Source: Caedibacter sp. 38-128 (GTDB lineage: Bacteria; Pseudomonadota; Alphaproteobacteria; Caedimonadales; Caedimonadaceae). Taken from it: 64,000 bases of DNA. The notes beneath the pieces were generated by a model. The model was not told the origin of the DNA. It made no database searches and was given only the letters and a program-made list of their open reading frames with translations. How positions within the stretch are numbered: the first letter of the stretch is position 1; every line of letters starts with the position of its first letter. Positions 1 through 9,020 of this stretch are shown piece after piece. The position numbers and the translations under genes are program-made. The DNA lies in the NCBI GenBank assembly GCA_001898705.1, contig MKUU01000060.1, forward strand, positions 62,001 to 126,000, read 5' to 3'.

Positions 1-1
1 G

Positions 2-139
2 CGTCCTTTAAAGCGAGTCATCCAGAAGTATTTACAAAACGAAATGGCTTCAATGATTTTGGAGGGTAAAATTACAGATGTTGTGTATGTGACAGCTTCT
101 GAAGATAAGCTTTCTATCCTGCCTGAATATACAAAATAA
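2..139 (+). CDS. clpB: ClpB disaggregase, C-terminal fragment (5' end outside window)
   Basis: The first 45 codons in frame 2 read as the extreme C-terminus of an AAA+ protein. They open with RPLKRVIQKYLQNEMASMIL and then EGKI, the small-domain ending typical of ClpB/Hsp104 chaperones. ClpB is a cytoplasmic hexamer that pulls aggregated proteins apart together with DnaK. Only the end of the D2 small domain is here; both Walker sites would lie before the window. The tail after EGKI is longer than in E. coli ClpB. Assignment rests on this short stretch, so another Clp ATPase is possible but less likely. Confidence 0.75.
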   Translation, partial: RPLKRVIQKYLQNEMASMILEGKITDVVYVTASEDKLSILPEYTK

Positions 140-251
140 TGAGGTAATATTTTACTTACACACATATTTTCTCTTTAGTATGATTCTGGGGATCAATCAG
201 TGAGTGCGAGAGGTATTTATGTTGCAGCAGTGCAAGTGGTATGCCGTTAAA

Positions 252-920
252 TTAAAAGTCCAAATCCGCATAGTGAGAAGCAAAAGTAATCCCTGGCATT
301 TTATCTGTTAAGAGTGAACGAAAGCTAGGGCGGCATTTAAGGCGACTATACCATTCTTTAGCGTCTGGAAATTTATCCCAAGGAACGCTTCCAAGGAAGT
401 CAACACAGGAAAGATGAGCTGCAGCTGTAAGATCCGCAAGGGATAAATCATCTCCTGCAAGCCAATTGCGACGGTCGATAAGCCATGAAATATAATCAAG
501 ATGGAATTCGATTGCGGCTTTACCTGCACGTAAAGCATTTGAGTCTGGTCCAGCCTGTTCAAAAAAGCGTTTTAACGTTTTCTCGTAAACAATCGTGCGT
601 GTAACTTCTTGATTAAATTTATCATCAAACCAAGCAGTAAGCCTGCGAGTTTCAGCTCTTTGAAAGATGTCTCTTCCTATTAGCGAGGGCTCAGGATAAG
701 CTTCATCAAGATATTCACATATGGAATTACTATCACATAAGATTTTCTGATTAAGATCAATTAATACGGGGACTTTTCCAGCTGGGTTAACCTCTAAAAA
801 TTCTTCTCGTTTTTTCCAAACAAGTTCTGGTTCTAAATTTACATCTAGTTTTTTTTCAGCAAGAGTTAGGCGAACCTTTCGAGAAAAAGGGCATAAAGGC
901 ACATGAAAAAGTGTACGCAT
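252..920 (-). CDS. Glutathione S-transferase family protein
   Basis: The protein has 222 residues if it starts at the ATG at 920; an in-frame ATG at 935 would add five residues. The N-terminus holds a thioredoxin-like GST fold with the PLCPFSRKVR segment, where the Cys/Ser pair sits at the usual glutathione-binding place, followed by the cis-Pro segment GKVPVL and the DSNSICEYLDE segment that normally binds the gamma-glutamyl part of glutathione. The C-terminal half is the all-helical GST domain, with the SLADL motif near residue 165. It is a soluble cytoplasmic protein, probably in detoxification or redox, with unknown substrate. It is divergent from uppP, whose start lies 68 bases away. Confidence 0.85.
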   Translation of the reverse strand: MRTLFHVPLCPFSRKVRLTLAEKKLDVNLEPELVWKKREEFLEVNPAGKVPVLIDLNQKILCDSNSICEYLDEAYPEPSLIGRDIFQRAETRRLTAWFDDKFNQEVTRTIVYEKTLKRFFEQAGPDSNALRAGKAAIEFHLDYISWLIDRRNWLAGDDLSLADLTAAAHLSCVDFLGSVPWDKFPDAKEWYSRLKCRPSFRSLLTDKMPGITFASHYADLDF

Positions 921-988
921 TAAAGTTGACTTCAAAGTTAATATTTACTAACGGTAACCATATTTCGCAATCTAACACAGAGAAACAG

Positions 989-1780
989 ATGTCTCTATAT
1001 CAAATTGTTATTCTTGCTATTATTCAAGGGGCGACAGAATTTCTTCCTATAAGTTCGACAGGACATCTTATTCTTGTCCCCCATATTTTTCATTGGCTCC
1101 CTCAAGGTCTTGAGCTTGATGTTGCCATGCATGTGGGAACGCTTTTAGCCGTTGTTCTGTATTTCTGGAGGGATATCTTGGGGCTTTTGCAGGGTTTTTT
1201 CCTCATCTTAAGAGGGGAAAAGACCTTAGAAGGCAAGATGGCTCTCTATATTATATTAGCGACGATTCCTGCCATTATAGGAGGGCTTATTTTAAGCTCA
1301 GTAGGAATGGATGTTTTAAGAACAGTTACGATTGTTGGATGGATGAGCATTGTTTACGGCGTATTGCTTTTTGTTATTGATCGTAAAGTATCCCCTACGC
1401 AAACCTTACAAGATATGACATGGAAAAAAGCATTCTTTGTTGGATGTGCCCAAGCACTTGCTTTAATTCCGGGGACAAGTCGATCAGGTGCTTGTATGAC
1501 GATGGCTCGTTTCTTAGGTTTTTCGCGCGTGGATTCGGCTCGATTTGCTTTCTTATTATCAATTCCAGCGATTTTAGGGGCGGCGACCTTGACGGGATAT
1601 AAGATGCAACAAGAGGGCCAGAGTTTGCTCACACAAGAAATTCTTTTAGGCGCAGTAATTGCGGCTATTTCAGGTCTTATAGCAATACGTTTTATGATGG
1701 TTTGGTTGCAAAAAGCCTCTTTTACACCTTTTGTTGTGTATCGAATTATCCTTGGGATTTTTTTATTAATGATTGCATAA
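989..1780 (+). CDS. uppP: Undecaprenyl-diphosphatase UppP (BacA)
   Basis: This 263-residue polytopic membrane protein dephosphorylates undecaprenyl diphosphate to regenerate the lipid carrier for peptidoglycan and other envelope polymers. The two family signatures are present: EFLPISSTGHL at residues 18-28 and the PGTSRSG motif with its catalytic-site Arg and Ser near residue 160. Repeated hydrophobic stretches fit the usual set of membrane segments. I chose the ATG at 989 because the protein then begins MSLYQ directly before the first helix, as in relatives. The frame stays open upstream to 911, but that extension is polar and unlike the family and would overlap the GST gene. Confidence 0.95.
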   Translation: MSLYQIVILAIIQGATEFLPISSTGHLILVPHIFHWLPQGLELDVAMHVGTLLAVVLYFWRDILGLLQGFFLILRGEKTLEGKMALYIILATIPAIIGGLILSSVGMDVLRTVTIVGWMSIVYGVLLFVIDRKVSPTQTLQDMTWKKAFFVGCAQALALIPGTSRSGACMTMARFLGFSRVDSARFAFLLSIPAILGAATLTGYKMQQEGQSLLTQEILLGAVIAAISGLIAIRFMMVWLQKASFTPFVVYRIILGIFLLMIA

Positions 1781-1805
1781 AGATAAATCGAGGTCTTTAC
1801 GACTT

Positions 1806-1964
1806 CTATAAGAACGCAAGGAATAAAATACTTCCCAAAATTACAATCCCACAGATAATTTGTTTAATACGATCACTTTTTGGTGATTTATTATCATTTG
1901 TTGGGAGAGATGTCAGCGAAGATCCTTCTCGTAGAATAAATCCTCTTGAATTATGTGGTTCCAT
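1806..1964 (-). CDS. Possible small membrane protein (52 aa), hypothetical
   Basis: A short frame starting with ATG at 1964 codes for 52 residues: a polar N-terminal half (MEPHNSRGFILREG) followed by a single C-terminal hydrophobic segment ending at the stop, as in tail-anchored proteins. It lies downstream of gltA on the same strand in the gap between gltA and the converging uppP. I see no good ribosome binding site (only AAGAG three bases from the ATG), and I recognise no family. It could equally be a chance frame. Confidence 0.3.
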   Translation of the reverse strand: MEPHNSRGFILREGSSLTSLPTNDNKSPKSDRIKQIICGIVILGSILFLAFL

Positions 1965-2008
1965 AAACTCTTGACCTATAATACTATTATTTCCGATGTA
2001 CCATATTC

Positions 2009-3343
2009 TTATCTTTCTTTTAAACCAATAAAAGGTCTTTGCATAGAGCCTATATATCTTTGTCTTGGTCGACCTATTTTTTGAACAGGATCTCCAATCA
2101 TTTCTCGCCACTGCGAAACCCAACCAACTGTACGTGCAACAGCAAAAAGCACCGTAAACATTGATAAAGGGATTCCAACAGCTTGCAGAATAATTCCTGA
2201 ATAAAAGTCAACGTTGGGAAAAAGTTTTTTCTCAATAAAGTAGTCATCTTGTAAGGCAATTTTTTCAAGTTCCATGGCCAGATCAAAAAGAGGATTTTTT
2301 TTAACGCCTAAAGCTTCTAATACTGCGTGACAACTTTCTTTCAAAACAACGGCACGTGGGTCTAAATTCTTATAAACACGATGTCCAAACCCCATGAGAC
2401 GGAAAGAATCATTTTTATCTTTTGCACGTTTTAAATATTCGGGAATCTGGTCTTTTGTCCCAATTTCGTTAAGCATATTCAAAACGGCTTCGTTTGCGCC
2501 TCCGTGAGCAGGTCCCCAAAGAGAAGCAATTCCAGAAGCAATGCATGCAAAGGGATTGGCCGCAGAAGAACCAGCAAGGCGCACCGTTGACGTTGAGGCG
2601 TTTTGTTCATGATCCGCATGAAGAATAAAAATCTTATTAATAGCTTGAGCAACAGTTTTGTTTACCTGATAGTCGTATGACGGTAAAGCAAACATCATGT
2701 GCAAAAAATTCTCAGCATATTTAAGGTTATTGCGAGGATAAACAAAAGGTTGCCCTACAGAATATTTATAAGCCATCGCTGCAATTGAAGGCATTTTTGC
2801 AATAAGTCGATAAGAAGCAAGTTCACGCTGTTCGGGATCTTTAAGGTCAAGACTATCATGATAAAATGAAGAAAGTGCTCCAACAACGCCTACCATAATC
2901 GCCATAGGATGAGCATCTCTTCTAAACCCTTGATAAAAGTTAATGAGTTGCTCATGAAGCATGGTGTGAGTGAAAATATTTTGTTCAAAATCTGTTTTTT
3001 GAGATTGATCAGGCATTTCTCCATAAAGAAGTAAATAGGCAACTTCTAAGAAATCGCAATGTGTTGCTAAATCTTGAATAGTATATCCACGATGCAGAAG
3101 AAGGCCTTCCTCACCATCTACGAAAGTAATGGCAGATTCACAGCTTGCTGTTGATGTAAAACCTGGATCATAAGTTAAATAACCCGTTTGTGTGTAAAGG
3201 TCACGTATATCAAGAACCTCTGGCCCTAGTGTTCCTGATAAAATAGGAAATTCAAAAGTTTGTTCAAGGCCATTCTTTGAAAGCGTAAGCTTTGCAGTTT
3301 GCCCCTGAGAGGATAAGAAGTTTGATTTATTGTGAGATGACAT
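2009..3343 (-). CDS. gltA: Citrate synthase
   Basis: This 444-residue protein is a type II (hexameric-type) citrate synthase, which condenses oxaloacetate and acetyl-CoA at the entry of the TCA cycle in the cytoplasm. Visible family features are the N-terminal beta domain typical of Gram-negative enzymes, the [10 protein letters not shown] segment with a catalytic His, the [13 protein letters not shown] segment with the second catalytic His and an Arg for oxaloacetate, and the Asp in NVDFYSG near residue 380. Length is normal. A GAGGACA ribosome binding site precedes the ATG. It lies 33 bases downstream of gltX and may share its transcript. Confidence 0.97.
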   Translation of the reverse strand: MSSHNKSNFLSSQGQTAKLTLSKNGLEQTFEFPILSGTLGPEVLDIRDLYTQTGYLTYDPGFTSTASCESAITFVDGEEGLLLHRGYTIQDLATHCDFLEVAYLLLYGEMPDQSQKTDFEQNIFTHTMLHEQLINFYQGFRRDAHPMAIMVGVVGALSSFYHDSLDLKDPEQRELASYRLIAKMPSIAAMAYKYSVGQPFVYPRNNLKYAENFLHMMFALPSYDYQVNKTVAQAINKIFILHADHEQNASTSTVRLAGSSAANPFACIASGIASLWGPAHGGANEAVLNMLNEIGTKDQIPEYLKRAKDKNDSFRLMGFGHRVYKNLDPRAVVLKESCHAVLEALGVKKNPLFDLAMELEKIALQDDYFIEKKLFPNVDFYSGIILQAVGIPLSMFTVLFAVARTVGWVSQWREMIGDPVQKIGRPRQRYIGSMQRPFIGLKER

Positions 3344-3376
3344 TTTTTAATTTGTCCTCTATGTGCCTAATTATGA

Positions 3377-4777
3377 CTATTCTAACACATCTTGCAGGCG
3401 ACCTAAACACTCTTTCTGACCTAAAACTTCCATGACTTCAAAAATGCTGGGAGAAACTGAACGACCCGTAATCGCCGCACGCAGAGGTTGGGCAACTTGA
3501 CCTAATTTTATTTCACGATTTTCAGCAAAAATACGACACATTTCTTGCAAAGAATCATGAGACCAATCTTCTGCTTGAGTTAATTTTGGTAAAAATTCTT
3601 TCAATAAATCTTTAGCATTTTTATCGAGTAATTGGCGCGCTTTATCATCTAACGGAATCGGTCGTTGATGAACATAAAAGAGAGCATTATCTGCAAGCTC
3701 TATGATTGTTTGGGCACGTTGTTTTAGGCCTGGCATTGCTGACTCTAAAATTGACGTTTCAGACAGGCTAAGTGGTTTTCCAAGTGTCTCTTCAAGGAAA
3801 GGTGCAATTAAATTTCTAAGGCGTTGATCATCACTTTGGTTAAGATAGTGTGCATTGACGCTTTTTAATTTTGCAAGATCAAAGCGTGCGGGTGATCTAC
3901 CAACATTTTGAATATCAAACCATCTTATAGCTTGCTCTTGGGAAATAATTTCTTCATTTCCATATCCCCAACCTAAGCGAAGTAAATAATTGCACATGGC
4001 TTCAGGAAGAAAACCCATGCTTTGATAGGCTTCGACACCAAGAGCTCCATGACGCTTTGAGAGTTTTGCACCATCATTGCCGTGGATCATTGGAATATGG
4101 GCAAAAGTTGGCGTGTTCCAGCCCATGGCATTGTAGATTTGAATTTGTCTAAAGGTGTTTGTAAGATGGTCATCACCACGGATTACATGGGTAATTTTCA
4201 TATCGTGATCATCAACAACCACAGCTAACATATAGGTAGGAGTCCCATCAGCTCGTAATAAAATCATATCATCAAGCTGATCATTTTGAACGCGGACTTG
4301 ACCTTGAACGATATCTAAAATGCCTGTTTCACCTTCATAAGGTACTTTTAAACGTATAACAGGCTTAACCCCGGAAGGGGCTTCACGAATGTCACGATTT
4401 CTCCAACGACCATCATAACGAGGTTGCCGCTTTTCTTGTCGCGCTTTTTCTCGCATATTTTCAAGTTCTTCCGGCGTACAAAAGCAATAATACGCTTTTC
4501 CCTCGGCAACGAGCTGGTGAGCAACCTCAACATGACGTTGAGCTCTTGAGAATTGAAATACAATATCTTCATCCCAGTTCAGGCCAAGCCACTTCATGCT
4601 TTCAATGATGGCTTTAATCGCTTCATTCGTTGAGCGTTCACGGTCGGTATCTTCAATGCGAAGCAAGAATTTTCCATTTAAATGCTTTGCATAAAGCCAA
4701 TTAAAAAGAGCTGTTCTTGCCCCACCAATATGTAAATAGCCAGTGGGTGAGGGAGCAAAACGAGTGACAACGGTCAT
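3377..4777 (-). CDS. gltX: Glutamyl-tRNA synthetase
   Basis: This 466-residue class I aminoacyl-tRNA synthetase charges tRNA-Glu, and in organisms without GlnRS also tRNA-Gln. The HIGH motif reads [15 protein letters not shown] at about residues 14-28 and the KMSKS-type loop reads AKLSKRHGA near residue 238. A DTDRERS segment follows the HIGH region as in other GluRS. The C-terminal anticodon-binding helical domain is complete. AAAGGA six bases before the ATG supports the start. Alphaproteobacteria often carry two GltX paralogues; the window cannot say whether this is the only copy. It is divergent from comEC across a 63-base gap. Confidence 0.97.
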   Translation of the reverse strand: MTVVTRFAPSPTGYLHIGGARTALFNWLYAKHLNGKFLLRIEDTDRERSTNEAIKAIIESMKWLGLNWDEDIVFQFSRAQRHVEVAHQLVAEGKAYYCFCTPEELENMREKARQEKRQPRYDGRWRNRDIREAPSGVKPVIRLKVPYEGETGILDIVQGQVRVQNDQLDDMILLRADGTPTYMLAVVVDDHDMKITHVIRGDDHLTNTFRQIQIYNAMGWNTPTFAHIPMIHGNDGAKLSKRHGALGVEAYQSMGFLPEAMCNYLLRLGWGYGNEEIISQEQAIRWFDIQNVGRSPARFDLAKLKSVNAHYLNQSDDQRLRNLIAPFLEETLGKPLSLSETSILESAMPGLKQRAQTIIELADNALFYVHQRPIPLDDKARQLLDKNAKDLLKEFLPKLTQAEDWSHDSLQEMCRIFAENREIKLGQVAQPLRAAITGRSVSPSIFEVMEVLGQKECLGRLQDVLE

Positions 4778-4840
4778 ATGATTCCTTTAAGATCATTAAG
4801 AGTCTGTACAATATAATTTTTATTATAACATATTTTTGGA

Positions 4841-6967
4841 ATGGCTGCATCTTTTCTAGCAATTAAATTTTCTGAGATTTTGAGCACAAAACTCATAGAA
4901 GAACGTCCACAATGGGTTCTCTGGGCACCTGTTGGGATAGGAATGGGAATACTTATTTATTTTGGTATGCAGACTGAGCCTTCATGGTGTTTGGGGGTAA
5001 TAGGGCTGTTATTTTCATTCTTTTGTTCGATTTTATTACGTATTTTAAAAACGGAACATCTAGGGATATATTTTCTTGTTTTGATGAGTTTAACAATATT
5101 TTTAGGCTTTTCAGCCGCTCAATTGCGGACCTATTCTCTTAAAACCTATCTCTTTAATTATCCCTCTCGCGTGCAAACGATTAGAGGTGAAATAAAAAAG
5201 ATTGAGCAGATGCCAAAAGGTCTAAGGCTTACGCTCGAGAACGTCACTTTGTCCCCCATAAAACTGAAGCATCCTCTTGGTCGTATACGCATAAATTTTA
5301 AAGGGAAAATATCTCAAGAAGGAAGAAGTCTCGTCCCAGGTCAAAAAGTCCAATTTAAGGGTGTTTTGTTGCCTCCCAATGCCCCTGTTGCTCCTGGAGC
5401 GTACGATTTTCGTAAAAAAGCTTATTTTGAGCAAATTTCAGCTGTCGGATATGGAATCACATTTCCGGAGGTTATTGGAACTTCGATACCCCAAGGATTT
5501 AAGGGCAGGGTACTCATATGGTTGACAAAGATGAGGCACACGTTAACTGGATATCTTAAAACAACGATAAAAGAAAATTCAGGAGCTATTGCCGCTGCAT
5601 TGATTACAGGGGATCGCTCAGGTATCTCAGAAGATTTGCGTCAAGATTTTGCGAATTCAGGTCTTGCTCATATTCTCGCGATTTCGGGTCTCCATTTGTC
5701 AATTGTTGCTGGGCTTGCTTTTTTAATATTTCGTAAAGGGTTATCATTTATTCCTTGGCTTGCGCTCAGATATCCTATCAAAAAATGGGCTGCAGCTTTT
5801 GCAATTATTTTGACTTTTTTCTACCTACTATTATGTGATTTCGCCATTCCTGCGCAGCGCGCTTTTATGATGACAGCGATCATCTTGTTAGCTGTGATAA
5901 CAGATCGAACGGCAATAACTTTACGTAATGTGGCGCTTGCTGCAATAGTCATTCTTCTTCTTTTGCCTGAGTCCATTATTTCGCCAAGTTTTCAAATGTC
6001 CTTTTCGGCAGTTATTGCTCTCGTGAGTGGTTATGAAATTCTGCGTAAGCCTTTAGAAAATTGGCGTACCAATTATCGACAATGGTGGCAAAGCGTGCTC
6101 TTTTATTTATGTGGAATTACCTTTTCAAGCATTCTTGCGACAATAGCAACAACACCTTATATAGCTTATACTTTTAATCGTTTTACGCTTCATTCCCTGC
6201 CTGCAAACATCGTCTGCATTCCCTTACTTTCATTTATTATTATGCCAGCTCTTGTCCTTTATTTATTCTTAAGTTCTTTTACTTCAGGAGATTATCTAGC
6301 CCTTTTTTTACAGAAGGCTATTGGAGTTATGACGGAAATTGCACACACGATTTCTTTATGGCCAGGATCAACCCTTTTAGTTCCTTCAATACCTTCGTAT
6401 GTTTTGCTTGTATTTACATTAAGCTTTTTGTGGATTTGTTTATGGAAAACATCCTGGAGATGGTGGGGAGGATTAGGGATTGCCATGGCTTTTATTCTGG
6501 CAAGCTTCACCTCTAAGCCGGATATTTTTATTGCGGGTGACAAAAATCTTATCTGTATTTTGGATGCAAAAGGAAGCGGTTGGGTTAATTCATTACAGGC
6601 AGGGAGATTTGCACGCGAAAATTGGCTCAAAATGGTTGCTCTCCAACAAGCTCAGAAGTTTTCAGAAGATCCTGAAGAACAACCGATGGGAATTCAACTC
6701 ACAAAAAGAAGCTATATTATTTCTAAAAACGGAAAAACCGTCATGATCTTGAAAGATCCACAAGGGAGAGATTTTCCTCATATAAAAAGTGATCTGGAGA
6801 TTTTACCTTCTATTAAACAAGCTTCAAATTCCTCGACTCTTATTACAGGATATGAGTTAAAAATGAAGGGAGGGCATTTCATTTGGCTTACGAAGAATGG
6901 CGTTAAAGTTCGTACCGTTCGTGATGAAGTTGGAATTCGTCCCTGGAGCCTTAAGGTTCTTGATTAG
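4841..6967 (+). CDS. comEC: ComEC/Rec2 family DNA-uptake channel protein
   Basis: This 708-residue membrane protein has an N-terminal OB-like DUF4131 region (about residues 25-200) and then the polytopic Competence domain with the signature SGLAHILAISGLHLSIVAG near residue 275, after the TGDRSGI motif. ComEC forms the inner-membrane channel for single-stranded DNA entry during natural transformation. The C-terminal 150 residues lack the HxHxDH site of the metallo-beta-lactamase domain found in Bacillus ComEC, which is common in alphaproteobacterial versions. It converges on the LRR gene with only four bases between stops. Other competence genes are not nearby, so actual competence is unproven. 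Confidence 0.88.
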   Translation: MAASFLAIKFSEILSTKLIEERPQWVLWAPVGIGMGILIYFGMQTEPSWCLGVIGLLFSFFCSILLRILKTEHLGIYFLVLMSLTIFLGFSAAQLRTYSLKTYLFNYPSRVQTIRGEIKKIEQMPKGLRLTLENVTLSPIKLKHPLGRIRINFKGKISQEGRSLVPGQKVQFKGVLLPPNAPVAPGAYDFRKKAYFEQISAVGYGITFPEVIGTSIPQGFKGRVLIWLTKMRHTLTGYLKTTIKENSGAIAAALITGDRSGISEDLRQDFANSGLAHILAISGLHLSIVAGLAFLIFRKGLSFIPWLALRYPIKKWAAAFAIILTFFYLLLCDFAIPAQRAFMMTAIILLAVITDRTAITLRNVALAAIVILLLLPESIISPSFQMSFSAVIALVSGYEILRKPLENWRTNYRQWWQSVLFYLCGITFSSILATIATTPYIAYTFNRFTLHSLPANIVCIPLLSFIIMPALVLYLFLSSFTSGDYLALFLQKAIGVMTEIAHTISLWPGSTLLVPSIPSYVLLVFTLSFLWICLWKTSWRWWGGLGIAMAFILASFTSKPDIFIAGDKNLICILDAKGSGWVNSLQAGRFARENWLKMVALQQAQKFSEDPEEQPMGIQLTKRSYIISKNGKTVMILKDPQGRDFPHIKSDLEILPSIKQASNSSTLITGYELKMKGGHFIWLTKNGVKVRTVRDEVGIRPWSLKVLD

Positions 6968-6971
6968 AGCG

Positions 6972-7757
6972 CTAAGCTTGAACATCGCTTTTTACACTAA
7001 GTCCTTTTTCTTTTGCAGCTTGTAAAAAACTCTTTAATTCTTGGCTATTAATAGGATTTGATTGGATGTTAAGGGTCTTCAGGTGCTCCATTCTCAATAG
7101 ATCCGTTAAGATACTTCCATCTGTTAAGCCACAGGCATGAATATCAACAGTTTTTAAATGAGGAAATGTCGCAATAATAGCGCGGGTACCTTCATTTCCT
7201 AAATGAATACAACTTGCATCAAGGCTTTCGAGATGTGTTAACGGAGACAGAGCTTGAATGCCTTTACTCGTGATTTGTTCATTACGTTTAATATTAAGGG
7301 CGCGAAGTTGTATTAACTGGCCTACATATTCTAACCCTTTGTCATCAAAATTATTTTCACGCAGAATGAGAGAGTCGAGGGCCTGAAAAGGAAGTAAAGC
7401 TATCGACTCTCTAGTTTCTAAAGAATTTTCTGAGAGATTTAAATGAGTTATATGAGATTGGTATTTAGCTAATATTTCTAACTTTTCTAGATTTATATTC
7501 TGGTCTGTGAGATCAAGTTTATAATATTGAGTTCCTTGAATATTGATCGCTGTTATATCTTTAAAGTCTTGAATAATGAATACTCCATCTTCTTCTTCAA
7601 GATGAGGATGCGATTCTAAGATGGGAGTTGTCGCTGGAAGGGAGGCTGATCCCTCGTACGTGGTTTCAAGCATTATAACACTTGCAAAGGTTTCTATGAA
7701 AATAAGAGGAGATAAAAAAGTTAATAAAAGAGTTCTAAGAGAAGAAAAAATTAACAA
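6972..7757 (-). CDS. Exported leucine-rich repeat protein
   Basis: The 261-residue protein starts at a TTG with a good AAGAGG site six bases before it. Residues 1-26 form a signal-peptide-like segment (Arg then a long hydrophobic run). A 60-residue linker follows, then about six leucine-rich repeats from residue 80 to the end, with the pattern LxxLxLxxN visible in ITHLNLSENSL, LDSLILRENNF, LRALNIKRN, LESLDASC, LKTVDIHAC and LKTLNIQSN. The repeats resemble the RNI/cysteine-containing subtype of animals and endosymbiont effectors. Such proteins bind other proteins; the partner is unknown. Export is predicted from sequence, but the secretion route beyond the inner membrane is not visible. Confidence 0.75.
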   Translation of the reverse strand: MLIFSSLRTLLLTFLSPLIFIETFASVIMLETTYEGSASLPATTPILESHPHLEEEDGVFIIQDFKDITAINIQGTQYYKLDLTDQNINLEKLEILAKYQSHITHLNLSENSLETRESIALLPFQALDSLILRENNFDDKGLEYVGQLIQLRALNIKRNEQITSKGIQALSPLTHLESLDASCIHLGNEGTRAIIATFPHLKTVDIHACGLTDGSILTDLLRMEHLKTLNIQSNPINSQELKSFLQAAKEKGLSVKSDVQA

Positions 7758-7817
7758 TGGTAACCTCTTAAATAAATAACCTAGTAAAGGTTATTTTATT
7801 TGTACTCATTTGTCAAG

Positions 7818-8483
7818 TTATTCATCTGCTGGACATAGGGTTGAAATTTTTCCATCCTTCTTTTCATCCCAATTTTTAGTATTATTAGCCAACATATTTT
7901 TTACAATCATATCAACATCAAAGGTTATTTTTAAGGTATGAGTTGGATGGCGCGTATATTTTGGTTCAGCTCTCGTAATTTTTTCTCCAACTTTGATCCC
8001 TGGAAATTCCATAGTCACAACAATACCATACTTCCCATTTCCCTTGCTTATATCAAGAATAATACTTCCATTCTCAATAGCTTGTTTACCATATATAAGA
8101 TAATTACTTATTATCTCTGTATTGAGTAAATAGTAATGATCTCTTTGCAATAGGCGCCTAACTTGGTCTTCATCTATATTAAATTTGCTGGTTAAGTCCT
8201 GCTTTATTTTAGTCCGTTGTGAGGTATCTAGAGTTTGCCATTTATTTTTTTTCCAATATTTGTAAATCTCCGGCCCATGCGTACATATTTTATCACTAAT
8301 ATAAGAGATGTCTTGTTGCCTACTAAAGATAGTAGAAGCTATTTCTTTTAATAATACTTTGTCACCATTAAGACTGCCATGTGTTATTTTCTGATCGGAA
8401 GCTTCAAGATTCTGGGAAAAATAAAAGAAAATTATAGAAGTAAAAGATAAAATAAGAGAATATTTTTTTAAAAAAGAAAACAT
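7818..8483 (-). CDS. Exported hypothetical protein
   Basis: This 221-residue protein begins with a lysine pair and a strongly hydrophobic stretch (residues 8-24) followed by NLEAS, which looks like a cleavable signal peptide. The rest is polar and mixed alpha/beta, with two cysteines. I recognise no domain. It lies between the LRR gene and rbfA on the same strand. The gap to the LRR gene is about 60 bases, so the two exported proteins could share a transcript. AT-rich flanks and lack of a recognisable family suggest a lineage-specific gene. Confidence 0.65.
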   Translation of the reverse strand: MFSFLKKYSLILSFTSIIFFYFSQNLEASDQKITHGSLNGDKVLLKEIASTIFSRQQDISYISDKICTHGPEIYKYWKKNKWQTLDTSQRTKIKQDLTSKFNIDEDQVRRLLQRDHYYLLNTEIISNYLIYGKQAIENGSIILDISKGNGKYGIVVTMEFPGIKVGEKITRAEPKYTRHPTHTLKITFDVDMIVKNMLANNTKNWDEKKDGKISTLCPADE

Positions 8484-8604
8484 GGTCTTAACTCATAATA
8501 AAATTGATATAATAAAATTATAAAATTTCAATATTAATAAATGATTAATTATAATTTATCGTACGATGAGGTCTAAAAAATATTTCTATTATATAAATTA
8601 AGAA

Positions 8605-9003
8605 TTATTTCTTCTTCAGATCTTGAGCAACATGGTCTGAGTGAAGAAGGGTTGCAATTTTTGCCGCTTCTTCAAAGGTGGTATCTGCTTTGAATTGAAG
8701 TTGAGGCGTGTATTTTATTGTAAGAGCTCGTCCTAAGGAATTTCGTAACTGGCTGCTTGCTTCATTTAATATCTTTACAACTGCTTCCATCTTCTTACCA
8801 CCCAGGGAGGTGATGAACACTTTTGCATGCTTGAGATCCGGACTTATACGAACTTCAGTGACGATTACGCTTGCTTCTTCAAGAAGAGGGTGAGAATAGT
8901 CCCCTCGACTTAAAATTGTTGCAAGAATATGACGGATTTCCTCGCCAACACGAAGTTGGCGTTGCGTTGGTCCTTGAGAAGAAGATTTACGAGATCTTGT
9001 CAT
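8605..9003 (-). CDS. rbfA: 30S ribosome-binding factor RbfA
   Basis: This 132-residue protein has the single KH-type fold of RbfA, a late 16S rRNA maturation factor that binds the 30S subunit near helix 1. Family features are the opening QRQLRVGEEIRHILATIL, VTEVRISPDLKHAKVFIT in the middle and LRNSLGRALTIKYTPQLQFKAD near the end. It is the last gene of the rimP-nusA-infB-rbfA cluster, 17 bases after infB. In most proteobacteria truB follows directly; here it does not. Confidence 0.95.
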   Translation of the reverse strand: MTRSRKSSSQGPTQRQLRVGEEIRHILATILSRGDYSHPLLEEASVIVTEVRISPDLKHAKVFITSLGGKKMEAVVKILNEASSQLRNSLGRALTIKYTPQLQFKADTTFEEAAKIATLLHSDHVAQDLKKK

Positions 9004-9020
9004 AAGTTAAGTCTTTAAAT

